A DNA stretch of 8,990 bases from Chlamydiota bacterium (GTDB lineage: Bacteria > Auribacterota > UBA3054 > B51-G9), in the NCBI GenBank assembly GCA_003648225.1, contig QMOL01000101.1:1-8990 (forward strand), written 5' to 3'. The position numbers and the translations under genes are program-made. The notes under the pieces were generated by a model. The model worked only from the letters and a program-made list of their open reading frames with translations. It was not told the origin of the DNA and searched no databases. Below are positions 1 through 7,490 of the stretch, piece after piece. Numbering within the stretch: the first letter of the stretch is position 1; each line of letters begins with the position of its first letter.

Positions 1-410
1 CCTCTTTCAACAATCCCGTCAGATTAAGAATTTTAAAATCGGGAATTGATTTTGAAGATATGATTTCCTGGATTAATATTTTTCCTAAGAGCGGTAAGAA
101 ATTGCTTACCCTTTCTCCCAAAGCTCCTTCTGTTTTTAAATTTTATCAGAGAGGGAAATCTTGGGTTACAGGTGTTTTCCCAAAAGAAAATCCAAAAGTC
201 TTTGTCATCAGCGCACCCGGAAAACAAATGATGAAAGAAGACATCGCAAAAGACAGAACAGGTCAGAATGCCTGGTCAACACTTGACATAACCGACATAC
301 TCAAAAATAAAAAGAAATGTACCCTTATTTTCAGAGTTAAAAACAAGAAAATTTCAAGCGACCTGCAATCAACAACTTTAATCGGTCCGGTCAGATTAGT
401 AGAAAAATAA
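1..410 (+). CDS. C-terminal part of an unidentified protein, probably a beta-sandwich domain (5' end outside window)
   Basis: The reading frame is open from the left edge (first full codon at position 3) to a TAA at 408-410, giving about 135 residues. The ATG at 60 is internal, because the frame continues upstream of it without a stop. The C-terminal half alternates short beta-strand-like stretches. It contains 'STLDITDILK', followed by a strand 'LIFRVKN' and a closing 'LIGPVRLVEK'. The pattern 'D-[IV]-T-D-[IL]-L ... hydrophobic strand' is common near the end of galactose-binding-like or jelly-roll domains attached to glycan-active enzymes. That is a resemblance in style only; I do not recognise the family. 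The next gene starts 25 nt downstream with no terminator between, so the two are probably co-transcribed. A surface or glycan-related role is inferred from context alone. Confidence 0.75.
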   Translation, partial: SFNNPVRLRILKSGIDFEDMISWINIFPKSGKKLLTLSPKAPSVFKFYQRGKSWVTGVFPKENPKVFVISAPGKQMMKEDIAKDRTGQNAWSTLDITDILKNKKKCTLIFRVKNKKISSDLQSTTLIGPVRLVEK

Positions 411-435
411 TATATTAAAAAAGTAATTTAATTTT

Positions 436-1320
436 ATGAAAAACGATTCTCAAAAAATATTAAAAGACTTTAAACCTTCAAAAGAATTTTTTATTGGAAT
501 TGATTCCGACGGCTGTGTTTTTGATTCGATGGAAATTAAACATAAAGAATGTTTTTGCCCGAATTTTATCAAATATTTCGAACTGCAAAAAATTTCAAAA
601 TATGCACGGGAAGCTTGGGAATTCGTTAACTTATACTCCAAAACAAGAGGGTGTAACAGATTCCTCGCAGTTAAACACACGCTTGATTTGCTTAAAAAAA
701 GAGAAGAAGTTATCGCGCGAAATGCTGAAATTATGAGTATCCCGGCTCTCGACAAATGGATATCGGAAGAGTCAAAACTTGGCAATCCGGCTTTGGAAAA
801 ATACCTCTCCGATAAAAATATTCCTGAACTGGAAAATGTTTTAAATTGGTCTGTCGCGGTAAATAATTCCATTGCGAAGATGGTGTACGGAATTCCCCCG
901 TTCCCTTTTGTAAAAAATTCGCTGTTGACTTTATCCGAAAACGCAGACATAATGGTCGTTTCACAAACACCGGAAGAAGCGCTTGTTCGCGAATGGAAAG
1001 AAAACAATATTGAAGAGTTCGCTCGCTTAATTGCGGGGCAGGAATTAGGGACAAAAAAAGAGCACATCGCACTCGCCGCAAAAGGAAAATACAATGATAA
1101 TAAAATACTTATGATTGGAGATGCTCCCGGTGACCTTGCCGCTGCAAAAGAAAACGGAGTTCTTTTTTATCCGATTGTCCCGGGTAATGAGGAGAAATCT
1201 TGGCAGTTATTTTACAATACAGCTATTTCAAAATTCTTTTCGAAAACCTATAAAGGTGATTTTGAAAATAATTTGATTGACGAATTTAACCGCTGTCTGC
1301 CGGAAAAACCGACTTGGTAA
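436..1320 (+). CDS. HAD-superfamily hydrolase (phosphatase-like), substrate unknown
   Basis: The protein has 294 residues and all four HAD motifs. Motif I is DSDGCVFD with nucleophile D23 and general acid/base D25. Motif II is the strand IMVVSQT with S176. Motif III is a lysine at K207 or K208. Motif IV is GDAPGD with D229 and D233, which bind Mg2+. The insert between motifs I and II (about residues 31-165) is long and looks helical, as in a C1-type cap. Members of this fold are usually phosphatases acting through an aspartyl-phosphate. The Cys after the motif I Gly and the C-terminal extension of about 45 residues past the core suggest a distinct subfamily. There is no signal peptide, so it should be cytoplasmic. 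No Shine-Dalgarno is visible; the upstream sequence is A/T-rich. It may dephosphorylate a sugar phosphate from the neighbouring pathway, but nothing in the sequence fixes the substrate. Confidence 0.9.
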   Translation: MKNDSQKILKDFKPSKEFFIGIDSDGCVFDSMEIKHKECFCPNFIKYFELQKISKYAREAWEFVNLYSKTRGCNRFLAVKHTLDLLKKREEVIARNAEIMSIPALDKWISEESKLGNPALEKYLSDKNIPELENVLNWSVAVNNSIAKMVYGIPPFPFVKNSLLTLSENADIMVVSQTPEEALVREWKENNIEEFARLIAGQELGTKKEHIALAAKGKYNDNKILMIGDAPGDLAAAKENGVLFYPIVPGNEEKSWQLFYNTAISKFFSKTYKGDFENNLIDEFNRCLPEKPTW

Positions 1321-1345
1321 ACCTTAAAACAAGGATGGCGGAATA

Positions 1346-1362
1346 CGCAATATAAAATTGCG
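1346..1362. repeat. short perfect inverted repeat upstream of the promoter
   Basis: CGCAAT (1346-1351) and ATTGCG (1357-1362) form a perfect 6-bp stem around a 5-nt loop, ending 11 nt before the proposed -35 box. No T-run follows, so it is a poor intrinsic terminator for the HAD gene. Its place just upstream of the promoter fits a regulator binding site, or it may be chance in an AT-rich spacer. Confidence 0.35.
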
Positions 1363-1373
1363 GAAATTACATC

Positions 1374-1403
1374 TTGATTATTTACCGCTTTTCTTTATAT
1401 AAT
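1374..1403 (+). promoter_or_regulatory. probable sigma70-type promoter for the PEP-CTERM/kinase/sulfatase operon
   Basis: TTGATT at 1374-1379 (four of six to TTGACA) and a perfect TATAAT at 1398-1403 are separated by 18 nt. Transcription would begin near 1410 and leave a leader of roughly 35 nt before the ATG at 1446. It lies in the largest intergenic gap of the window, exactly where a new transcription unit would be expected. Confidence 0.6.
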
Positions 1404-1434
1404 AGTAACAATACTTTTTCTTAACCTATTTTTC

Positions 1435-1440
1435 AGGAGA
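1435..1440 (+). promoter_or_regulatory. strong Shine-Dalgarno sequence
   Basis: AGGAGA lies 5 nt before the ATG at 1446 and fixes the start of the PEP-CTERM gene. It is the only clear Shine-Dalgarno in the window; the other starts have A/T-rich upstream regions. Confidence 0.8.
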
Positions 1441-1445
1441 TAAAA

Positions 1446-4166
1446 ATGAAAAAATCGATCGCTCTATTAATTCTTGTTCTGTGTGGCTTCGCTGCTGCTA
1501 CCGACATTACTTTGACAACACTTGTCAACAATGCGCATTGGGACGCGCCGGGAAACTGGGATCCAAATCAGGAACCTGCCGCAGGCGACAGAGTTTTCTT
1601 TAATCATCATGGTTTTACCGTAAATGAAACTCATACTATTTATCAAAATAATGACGGCAGTTCGATTTGCGGTGAATTAATTATGACAAATCCGGATGTA
1701 AACTATCGGTTTAACCCCTGGCATCCGGATTGGGGATTTACTTTCTCAAACGCTGCGGGAAACGCTAAGATTATCACCGATACTAAAATATTGTCCCTTG
1801 GCTGGCAAAACAAAACTCCGTACACAAATTACATACTTTCTGATTTAGATATTATTTATTCAAACAAAAGCCTTCGCCTCTATGCAGTATTCGCGGGAGA
1901 CAAAGATATTACAGTTAACGGCAGCGCGGATTATCTTGAAGTCCACAACAGCTGGGCTGACTTCACAGGAAATTTATTCGTTGAAAGCGGTTGGTTAGCA
2001 ATTTATGACCCGACACCTTTTCCGGCAGCAAAAGAAGTGCGCATCGCTTCAGCACGACTTTGTCAACCCGTTCTTAACAGTTATATGAACCAGGACATAA
2101 CATTGGCAGGTTACACTTTCTTAATTAGATACGGTGTTGGAAATAAAACAAACGCGGGTTGTGTTACTGTTTTTAATAGCAGCAACCGTGTTTATCCTTA
2201 TGACGATGATTATGTCTTTCGCGGCGATATTCGCGGCAACGGTATCATCGATATTGACGGCGGTTCCGATATCAGAGAACCGCAAGGCGTCTGTCTCGGC
2301 TCTATTTCCCCGGGAACTAACAGTATTGATACTCTTACTTTCAACAACAGGAGCATCTCGTCAAAATGGGTTTTTGGTCAGTCGACCGATTCGGTTGATT
2401 TAAATATAGAAGTTACAACAAACAAAAACGATAAAATCATTGTTTCTTCCGCGGCGAATTTTTACGTGATGGATTTACAGAATATTGATTTGAATGTTTC
2501 TGTTTACGCGGCAAACGAGAATCAGACTAACGAAATTATCCGATGTTCAACCGGCATTTCAGGAAATTTTAAATCTGTAAATTGGACAGGTGTTTCCACG
2601 CCCGGAACAATTATTTACGGAGCAAGCAATGTTTGGATAACCGATTTGCAAGTGGGCGGTCCGCCTTTCCCGCCGGAAAATCTTAGCGCCACAGACGGTG
2701 ATTTTACAAACAAAATTGTTGTTGCTTGGGATGAAAGCGAAAACGCGACAAAATATCAGGTCTTTCGTTCATTAACCAATAATTCAGCGACCGCTGTTTT
2801 AATTTCCGATTCTAATTATGTTACAAGAACTTTTGATGACACTGTGATTGAACCCGGCTCAATTTATTTTTATTGGGTGAAAGCCGGAAATGATGACGGA
2901 TGGAGCGATTTCAGCACGGGCGACAGCGGCTTCGCAAAATTTATCCCGTCTGAATTTGTCTGGATAAGCACCAACAGCGGTGGCTGGAACTCAGAATCCA
3001 ACTGGTTCCCTATCGGTTTCCCTAACAAGCCCGGTGATGTTGCCGTCCTTACAAATGTTCTGCAGGCAATTGGTGGAACTAATACTGAAACTCTTGCAAT
3101 TTATCCAAACGGAACAGCTACTGTCGGGCAAATTCAGTGTACGCTCCCTTATCATAGATATCAAATTGGCGCAAGCGAAAGCAGCAGAATCCTTTTTGAC
3201 AACAAAGGTAACAACGCGAAAATTTATCTAAATAGGCCTAATGGTAATAATTATCAGGGACTCGATATAAAATCATCCGTTATTTTAAAAGATTCTCTCG
3301 ACATTTCCATTAACCCGGCTTTAAAATATGTAAAATTAAACGGTGTCGTTTTTGGACAAGGCGGAATAACTTTAACTTCCGGCGATGGTACCTTGATGCT
3401 TGGTAATGATTACGATGCCGCCGGCCCCATTACCATTAATTCGGGACGCTTATTTATCGCGGGAGCTTTTTATAATAATTCAGGTGCCGATGTTATTCTG
3501 AATTCCGCGCGACTTCAGCAAGACCCGACAATTTACGCGAATGTTATTTTTAACGGCGGACGATATGACGTCAGTTCTCGAGGACCGGATTTCGAAAATC
3601 TCGGCAATGTTACCTTTAACAACACTGTCATTATGTATCCGAAATTTGGCAAAACGCTGAAACTATCCGGAGATGTTAACGGAACAGGTGAATTAAAACT
3701 TGATATTCAAGACAGTTGGGGCAGCGTAACTTTTGCCAAATCAATTAGCCCGGGAATTAACGGCATCGGCTCTTTGACTTTTAATCAATTTTCTGTCTCC
3801 GGAGCTTATTATTTAGGCACAAGCGAAACTCCTGTTGATTTAAATATTCAAGTTGACAATGCAAATAATGATTATCTTATCTTGCAAGGAATGACAAATG
3901 CATCTCTCACAAACATAAATCTTAATGTTCAAGTTATCTCTGCCGACCCGGATGCAACTAATGAAATTTTTTATTCGGCGCAGGGAATTCAGGGCGCATT
4001 TCATAATATTACTTGGTTGGACACGGATCCCGGAACTGTTATTTACACAGAAAACAGAGTTTTTGTAACCGATCTTGTACCTGAACCTTGCTCACTTTTC
4101 CTATTTTTCTTAATACTTATATCCACATTCTCAAGAAAAAATGAGCCAAACAAAAGAAGTTATTGA
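1446..4166 (+). CDS. secreted PEP-CTERM protein with two homologous beta-rich modules flanking an FN3-like domain
   Basis: The protein has 906 residues. A signal peptide covers about residues 1-18 (KK, hydrophobic core, cleavage near AAA). Module A (about 26-403) and module B (about 504-877) resemble each other end to end. Each opens with a W-x5-W motif (W32/W38 and W514/W520) and ends with a 'TDL' strand. Residues 645-673 match the style of autotransporter-associated beta-strand repeats (GDGTLML...TINSGRLFIAG), suggesting a right-handed beta-helix. About 406-498 is fibronectin-III-like (PPENLSA start, core 'VAWDES', 'YQVFRS', 'YFYWVKAGN'). The C-terminus is a PEP-CTERM signal: VPEP at 878-881, a Phe/Leu/Ile-rich segment, then SRK and a polar tail. 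Proteins with this signal are processed by an exosortase and sent to the outer envelope; no exosortase lies in this window. No catalytic motif is recognisable. A role in binding or displaying at the surface for a glycan is inferred from the neighbours. Confidence 0.92.
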   Translation: MKKSIALLILVLCGFAAATDITLTTLVNNAHWDAPGNWDPNQEPAAGDRVFFNHHGFTVNETHTIYQNNDGSSICGELIMTNPDVNYRFNPWHPDWGFTFSNAAGNAKIITDTKILSLGWQNKTPYTNYILSDLDIIYSNKSLRLYAVFAGDKDITVNGSADYLEVHNSWADFTGNLFVESGWLAIYDPTPFPAAKEVRIASARLCQPVLNSYMNQDITLAGYTFLIRYGVGNKTNAGCVTVFNSSNRVYPYDDDYVFRGDIRGNGIIDIDGGSDIREPQGVCLGSISPGTNSIDTLTFNNRSISSKWVFGQSTDSVDLNIEVTTNKNDKIIVSSAANFYVMDLQNIDLNVSVYAANENQTNEIIRCSTGISGNFKSVNWTGVSTPGTIIYGASNVWITDLQVGGPPFPPENLSATDGDFTNKIVVAWDESENATKYQVFRSLTNNSATAVLISDSNYVTRTFDDTVIEPGSIYFYWVKAGNDDGWSDFSTGDSGFAKFIPSEFVWISTNSGGWNSESNWFPIGFPNKPGDVAVLTNVLQAIGGTNTETLAIYPNGTATVGQIQCTLPYHRYQIGASESSRILFDNKGNNAKIYLNRPNGNNYQGLDIKSSVILKDSLDISINPALKYVKLNGVVFGQGGITLTSGDGTLMLGNDYDAAGPITINSGRLFIAGAFYNNSGADVILNSARLQQDPTIYANVIFNGGRYDVSSRGPDFENLGNVTFNNTVIMYPKFGKTLKLSGDVNGTGELKLDIQDSWGSVTFAKSISPGINGIGSLTFNQFSVSGAYYLGTSETPVDLNIQVDNANNDYLILQGMTNASLTNINLNVQVISADPDATNEIFYSAQGIQGAFHNITWLDTDPGTVIYTENRVFVTDLVPEPCSLFLFFLILISTFSRKNEPNKRSY
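1521..2654 (+). repeat. module A of an internal duplication
   Basis: This encodes residues about 26-403 of the PEP-CTERM protein. It aligns with module B at an offset of 480 codons (1440 nt) over the well-conserved C-terminal half. Matching pairs are GDIRGNG/GDVNGTG, SISPGTNSIDTLTFN/SISPGINGIGSLTFN and VDLNIEV/VDLNIQV. Identity survives at DNA level in patches: 2394-2414 matches 3834-3854 at 19 of 21 bases. Confidence 0.8.
2955..4076 (+). repeat. module B of an internal duplication
   Basis: This encodes residues about 504-877, the second copy. The DNA patch 3749-3761 matches 2309-2321 at 12 of 13 bases, again exactly 1440 nt apart. Near the end the offset falls to 1428 nt, a loss of four codons in this copy. 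The two modules have diverged strongly, so the duplication is old. Confidence 0.8.
4141..4166 (+). other. 26-nt overlap of the PEP-CTERM gene 3' end with the kinase start
   Basis: The kinase ATG at 4141 lies inside the last codons of the PEP-CTERM gene, whose TGA is at 4164-4166 in another frame. The overlap encodes the polar tail after the SRK of the sorting signal. The sequence before the ATG (CAAGAAAAA) has only a weak purine stretch, so kinase translation probably depends on ribosomes finishing the upstream gene. Confidence 0.85.
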
Positions 4167-5235
4167 CGCGTTCGACATTAAGGGAACTCACATTGATGAG
4201 TTCCCTTATGGCAACGGGCACATAAACGATACATTCTGTGTGGTTTATGAACTTAACGGTAAACGTTTTCGTTTCATCAGACAACGGATAAATAAAAAAA
4301 TTTTTAAAAATGTTCCCGCGCTGATGAATAATATCTCACTCGTCATTAATCATCAGTATGAAAAACTTTCACAAGCCGGAATTCCTGATATTGATAAACG
4401 AGTGCTCACTCTCGTTCCGACTAAAAACGGAGAAAATTACTTTGTTGATTCCGCCGGTAATTTCTGGAGAACTTATATTTTCCTTGAAAATTTAATTTCT
4501 CTCGAAACTGTTGAAAAAACAGCGCACGCTTTTGAAACTGCAAAAGCATTCGGAGAATTTCAGCGCCGACTCGCTGACTTAGACGCAAATAAACTCACAG
4601 AAACTATCCCTAACTTCCACCATACACGCTCACGCTTTAACACGCTGATCTCAGCCGTTGAAAATGATAAATTCAATCGCGCGAAAGATGTGCGCGCTGA
4701 AATTGATTTCGTTCTTAATCGTGAAAGTATTGTTGATATTCTGCTTAACCTTCAAAAAAGCGGCGTGTTGCCTACCCGCATAACTCACAACGACACAAAA
4801 CTAAATAACGTGATGTTAAATGCGGAAACAGGAGAAGGAATGTGTGTAATTGATCTTGATACCGTTATGCCCGGACTTTCTCTTTATGATTTTGGCGATA
4901 TGGTGCGCACAGCCACAAGCACAGTTGAAGAAGACGAGCGCGACCTTTCAAAAGCAAATATGGATATTAATATGTTTAGCGCTCTCGTGAAAGGTTTTCT
5001 GACTTCAGCCGGCGATGTTCTTGTTGAAAAAGAAATTGAATTACTGCCCTTTTCAGGTAAACTTATTACTTTCGAAATTGGTGTCCGCTTTCTTACAGAT
5101 TATTTACAAGGCGATTCTTACTTCAAAATCCACCGCAAAAAACAAAATGTTGACCGATGCCGCAAACAGTTCAAAATGGTTGAATCTATGGAAGAACAGG
5201 AAATTGAAATGATAAAAATTGTAGAAAAAGCATAA
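4141..5235 (+). CDS. nahK: N-acetylhexosamine 1-kinase (NahK-like, APH/choline-kinase fold)
   Basis: The protein has 364 residues, close to the roughly 360 of bifidobacterial NahK. From memory of that protein the resemblance runs along the whole chain: YGNGHIN near the N-terminus (residues 23-29), 'LTETI..FH', and the catalytic block HNDTKLNN with H216, N217 and catalytic-base D218. Next come the Mg2+-binding DLDT-x-MPG (D238, D240), 'EDE.DLSK', 'ELLPFSG' and 'RFL.DYL.GD.YF'. NahK uses ATP to phosphorylate C1 of GlcNAc or GalNAc, feeding the 1-phosphate to a uridylyltransferase; in bifidobacteria this serves mucin and milk-glycan use. There is no signal peptide, so it is cytoplasmic. It is translationally overlapped with the PEP-CTERM gene and followed 8 nt later by a sulfatase, consistent with catabolism of a sulfated amino-sugar glycan. 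Specificity for a related hexosamine or hexose cannot be excluded. Confidence 0.9.
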   Translation: MSQTKEVIDAFDIKGTHIDEFPYGNGHINDTFCVVYELNGKRFRFIRQRINKKIFKNVPALMNNISLVINHQYEKLSQAGIPDIDKRVLTLVPTKNGENYFVDSAGNFWRTYIFLENLISLETVEKTAHAFETAKAFGEFQRRLADLDANKLTETIPNFHHTRSRFNTLISAVENDKFNRAKDVRAEIDFVLNRESIVDILLNLQKSGVLPTRITHNDTKLNNVMLNAETGEGMCVIDLDTVMPGLSLYDFGDMVRTATSTVEEDERDLSKANMDINMFSALVKGFLTSAGDVLVEKEIELLPFSGKLITFEIGVRFLTDYLQGDSYFKIHRKKQNVDRCRKQFKMVESMEEQEIEMIKIVEKA

Positions 5236-5243
5236 AACTTTAT

Positions 5244-6656
5244 ATGGACAAACAAAAGAAAAATATACTACTAATTATTTGTGACCAACTTTCCGCACAG
5301 GCATTGCCGGCATGGGGGAATTCTTTTGCAAAAACTCCAAACATTAACTCTATTGTCGAAAGCGGAGTGCGCTTCAATAACACGTTTACAACTTGTCCGT
5401 TATGCCAGCCGGCACGAGCTTCTTTTTGGACAGGTCTTTATCCTCATCAGACAGGTGTGATGTCAAATGGCCGTCAACATTACGTTCCGAACTTATCAGA
5501 AACAATTCCAACTTTAGGAGAAACTTTTGCTGCGGGAGGATACAAAACTGTTCACTTCGGAAAACAGCATGATGCCGGAAGCCTGAGAGGTTTTGATCTC
5601 GCGCCAATTACAGAAAGAGAAATTAAAAATGTAAGTGCAGTTTTTCCGATTAACTATGACTCTCGAGAAGACCTTAACACAAGCGAACAAACGATCAAGT
5701 TTCTCAACAATTATAGTGACAAAGCTCCATATTTCACTGTAGCTGATATGAATAATCCTCACGATATTTGTAATTGGATAGGAAAATTTCAACACAATAA
5801 CAAACTCGTTAAAACTGATTGTGAGCTGCCTCCATTGCCTAAAAACTTATATCGTGATGATAAAGATTTTAAGAAACTTCCATTGCCAATTCAATACATT
5901 TGCTGCGCCCATACTCGACAGGCGCAAATAGCGGAATGGGATGAAGAAAAAATCAGATATTATCTTCTTGCATATCATCATTATCTTACACGAGTAGATG
6001 ATGAAATCGGAAAAATATTGACCGCTGTAAGGCAAAGATATGATAAAAACAATACTTTAATTGTCCTTATGGCAGACCACGGAGATTCAATGTGTGGGAG
6101 ATGGATGGCTACAAAGCACACAAGCTTTTACGATGAAACTGTCAGGGTGCCTTTTGTGTTTTCCGGCCCGGAAATTTATGGTAAAAACCGTTCTGTAAAA
6201 GGGCTTGTTTCGCTGCTTGATTTATTTCCTACTCTTTGTGATTATGCAGGCATAAAGTCAAACATCCAAACAGAAGGAAAATCTCTCATGCCGTGGCTGG
6301 CCTACAAATCAACTGATTTTCCTCATAAGTTTGTTGTAAGTCAATGGCACACGGAATGGGGATTTACTATCGAGCCGGGAAGAATGATCCGAACTGAAAA
6401 ATATAAGTATACACACTATCTTGAAGAAAACGGGGAAGAGCTGTATAACCTTGTAACCGATCCCGGCGAACTGAAAAACCTGGCGGATAATCCCGATTAT
6501 GAATCCGTACTGAAAGAACATCGCAATTTTCTTGAAAATTATGTTTCAGCAACCAAGGATCCTTATTTCAATTTAGAGTGGAATGCCGAAAAACGCTGGA
6601 GAAAACATAAACCAGGTTATCGCAACCATCGCGGAACAGCGGCTCCACAGCAGTAA
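5244..6656 (+). CDS. sulfatase 1 (S1 family, formylglycine-dependent, Cys-type CxPxR)
   Basis: The protein has 470 residues and a complete S1 sulfatase layout. It has an N-terminal strand 'NILLIICDQ' with metal ligand D14, and the maturation motif C54-Q-P-A-R58, in which C54 would become formylglycine. It also has FGKQH, the metal-binding DHGD (D278 to D281), and K291-H292 before 'SFYDETVRVPFV'. The C-terminus has the usual 'ELYNLVTDPGELKNLA' segment. The reaction is hydrolysis of a sulfate ester, probably on a sugar. No signal peptide or membrane segment is visible before the first core strand, so the enzyme is predicted to be cytoplasmic. It starts 8 nt after the kinase stop without a visible Shine-Dalgarno, and is probably co-transcribed with it. 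The sulfated position and SulfAtlas subfamily cannot be set by eye. The converting enzyme (FGE or anaerobic radical-SAM anSME) is not in this window. Confidence 0.95.
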   Translation: MDKQKKNILLIICDQLSAQALPAWGNSFAKTPNINSIVESGVRFNNTFTTCPLCQPARASFWTGLYPHQTGVMSNGRQHYVPNLSETIPTLGETFAAGGYKTVHFGKQHDAGSLRGFDLAPITEREIKNVSAVFPINYDSREDLNTSEQTIKFLNNYSDKAPYFTVADMNNPHDICNWIGKFQHNNKLVKTDCELPPLPKNLYRDDKDFKKLPLPIQYICCAHTRQAQIAEWDEEKIRYYLLAYHHYLTRVDDEIGKILTAVRQRYDKNNTLIVLMADHGDSMCGRWMATKHTSFYDETVRVPFVFSGPEIYGKNRSVKGLVSLLDLFPTLCDYAGIKSNIQTEGKSLMPWLAYKSTDFPHKFVVSQWHTEWGFTIEPGRMIRTEKYKYTHYLEENGEELYNLVTDPGELKNLADNPDYESVLKEHRNFLENYVSATKDPYFNLEWNAEKRWRKHKPGYRNHRGTAAPQQ

Positions 6657-6671
6657 AAATAAATAAAAAAC

Positions 6672-7490
6672 ATGAACAGAATCTTATTATGTATTTTAGG
6701 AACCGGTTTTTTGATGTGCGTTTCCTGCGCAAAGAATCATGACAAGAAAAAATCCGAGGTGAAACTATTTCAAGAAATATACAATGCTGACTGGAAAAAG
6801 GTTTTCCACGACTCATGCACACAAAACTGGAAAGAAAGATGGACGCTTGATGGGCTGAAAGCTAAGGTGAGAAACAGCGCTAAAGGAATGAGTCTTCTGG
6901 CAGGCCCGACTGCCGGTGACAACTCGTGTCATGCAGTTCTTTGGACTAAGCAAAACTTCAAAGGTGATATCAAAATAGAATACGAATATACAAGACTGGA
7001 TAAAGCTACAAACTTTGTTACAATTCTTTATGTTCAGGCAACAGGAACTGGTATAGGACAGTACAAAAAAGATATTTCCAAATGGTCCGGCATTCGAAAT
7101 GTACCTTTCATGCGTACGTATTTTGATAACATGAACACCTACCATATTAGCTATGCAGCGTACGGTACAAAAAACATTGATCCTGTTGAAGATTACATTC
7201 GCGCGCGCAGATATATGCCGTTGGCAAAAAAAGGTTTGAAAGGAACCGAATTGAAGCCTGACTACTTTCGAACAGGTTTTTTCAAAACAGAAGTGCCCCA
7301 TAAAATCACGGTTATAAAGAAAGGAAAAGACCTTTTTATGCATATTCGTAACGATGAAAAAGAACTGTTGTGTCACTGGGAAAATCAGTCGCTTCCACCG
7401 ATTGATGGAGGGCGGATAGGCCTGCGGCACATGTACACTCGGAAAGCCCGTTACTCTAATTTCCGCATTTACAAACATAAGAAAGAATAG
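6672..7490 (+). CDS. DUF1961 (YesU-like) family protein, probable lipoprotein
   Basis: The protein has 272 residues. The N-terminus is a short export signal (M-N-R, hydrophobic stretch to about residue 18) followed by C19. The context MCVSC is close to a lipobox, but the -3 residue is Cys rather than Leu/Val/Ile, so lipidation is likely but not certain. The rest matches, from memory, the DUF1961 family typified by Bacillus subtilis YesU (a concanavalin/galectin-like beta-sandwich in the rhamnogalacturonan cluster). Matching parts are 'WTLDG', 'GDIKIEYEYTR', 'ILYVQATG', 'FDNMNTYHISYAAYG', 'YIRARRYMP', 'KGTELKPDYF', 'HKITVIKKGKDLFM' and 'GRIGLRHMYTRKARYSNFRI'. The biochemical role of this member is not known to me; carbohydrate binding or cleavage is the natural guess. 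It lies between two sulfatases, 15 nt after the first, with no Shine-Dalgarno. Unlike them it is exported, so it may handle polymer before uptake. Confidence 0.85.
   Translation: MNRILLCILGTGFLMCVSCAKNHDKKKSEVKLFQEIYNADWKKVFHDSCTQNWKERWTLDGLKAKVRNSAKGMSLLAGPTAGDNSCHAVLWTKQNFKGDIKIEYEYTRLDKATNFVTILYVQATGTGIGQYKKDISKWSGIRNVPFMRTYFDNMNTYHISYAAYGTKNIDPVEDYIRARRYMPLAKKGLKGTELKPDYFRTGFFKTEVPHKITVIKKGKDLFMHIRNDEKELLCHWENQSLPPIDGGRIGLRHMYTRKARYSNFRIYKHKKE

Noticed and set aside
60..410. A separate 116-residue gene starting at ATG 60
   Set aside because: The frame is open upstream to the left edge and there is no ribosome-binding site before 60, so it is the end of a longer gene.
450..1094. 214-codon ORF on the minus strand across the HAD gene
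   Set aside because: The plus-strand protein has intact HAD motifs; the antisense product has no recognisable motif and is a shadow.
1346..1373. Intrinsic terminator after the HAD gene
   Set aside because: The stem is only 6 bp and is not followed by a T-run; kept only as a possible operator.
6813..7478. 221-codon ORF on the minus strand across the DUF1961 gene
   Set aside because: The plus-strand protein matches a known family over its whole length; the antisense translation is Phe/Cys/Ser-rich with no family pattern.
7488..7490. TAG recoded as an amino acid to fuse DUF1961 with sulfatase 2
   Set aside because: Both proteins have normal-looking ends, no stem-loop or recoding signal is seen, and the short stop-free spacer can occur by chance.
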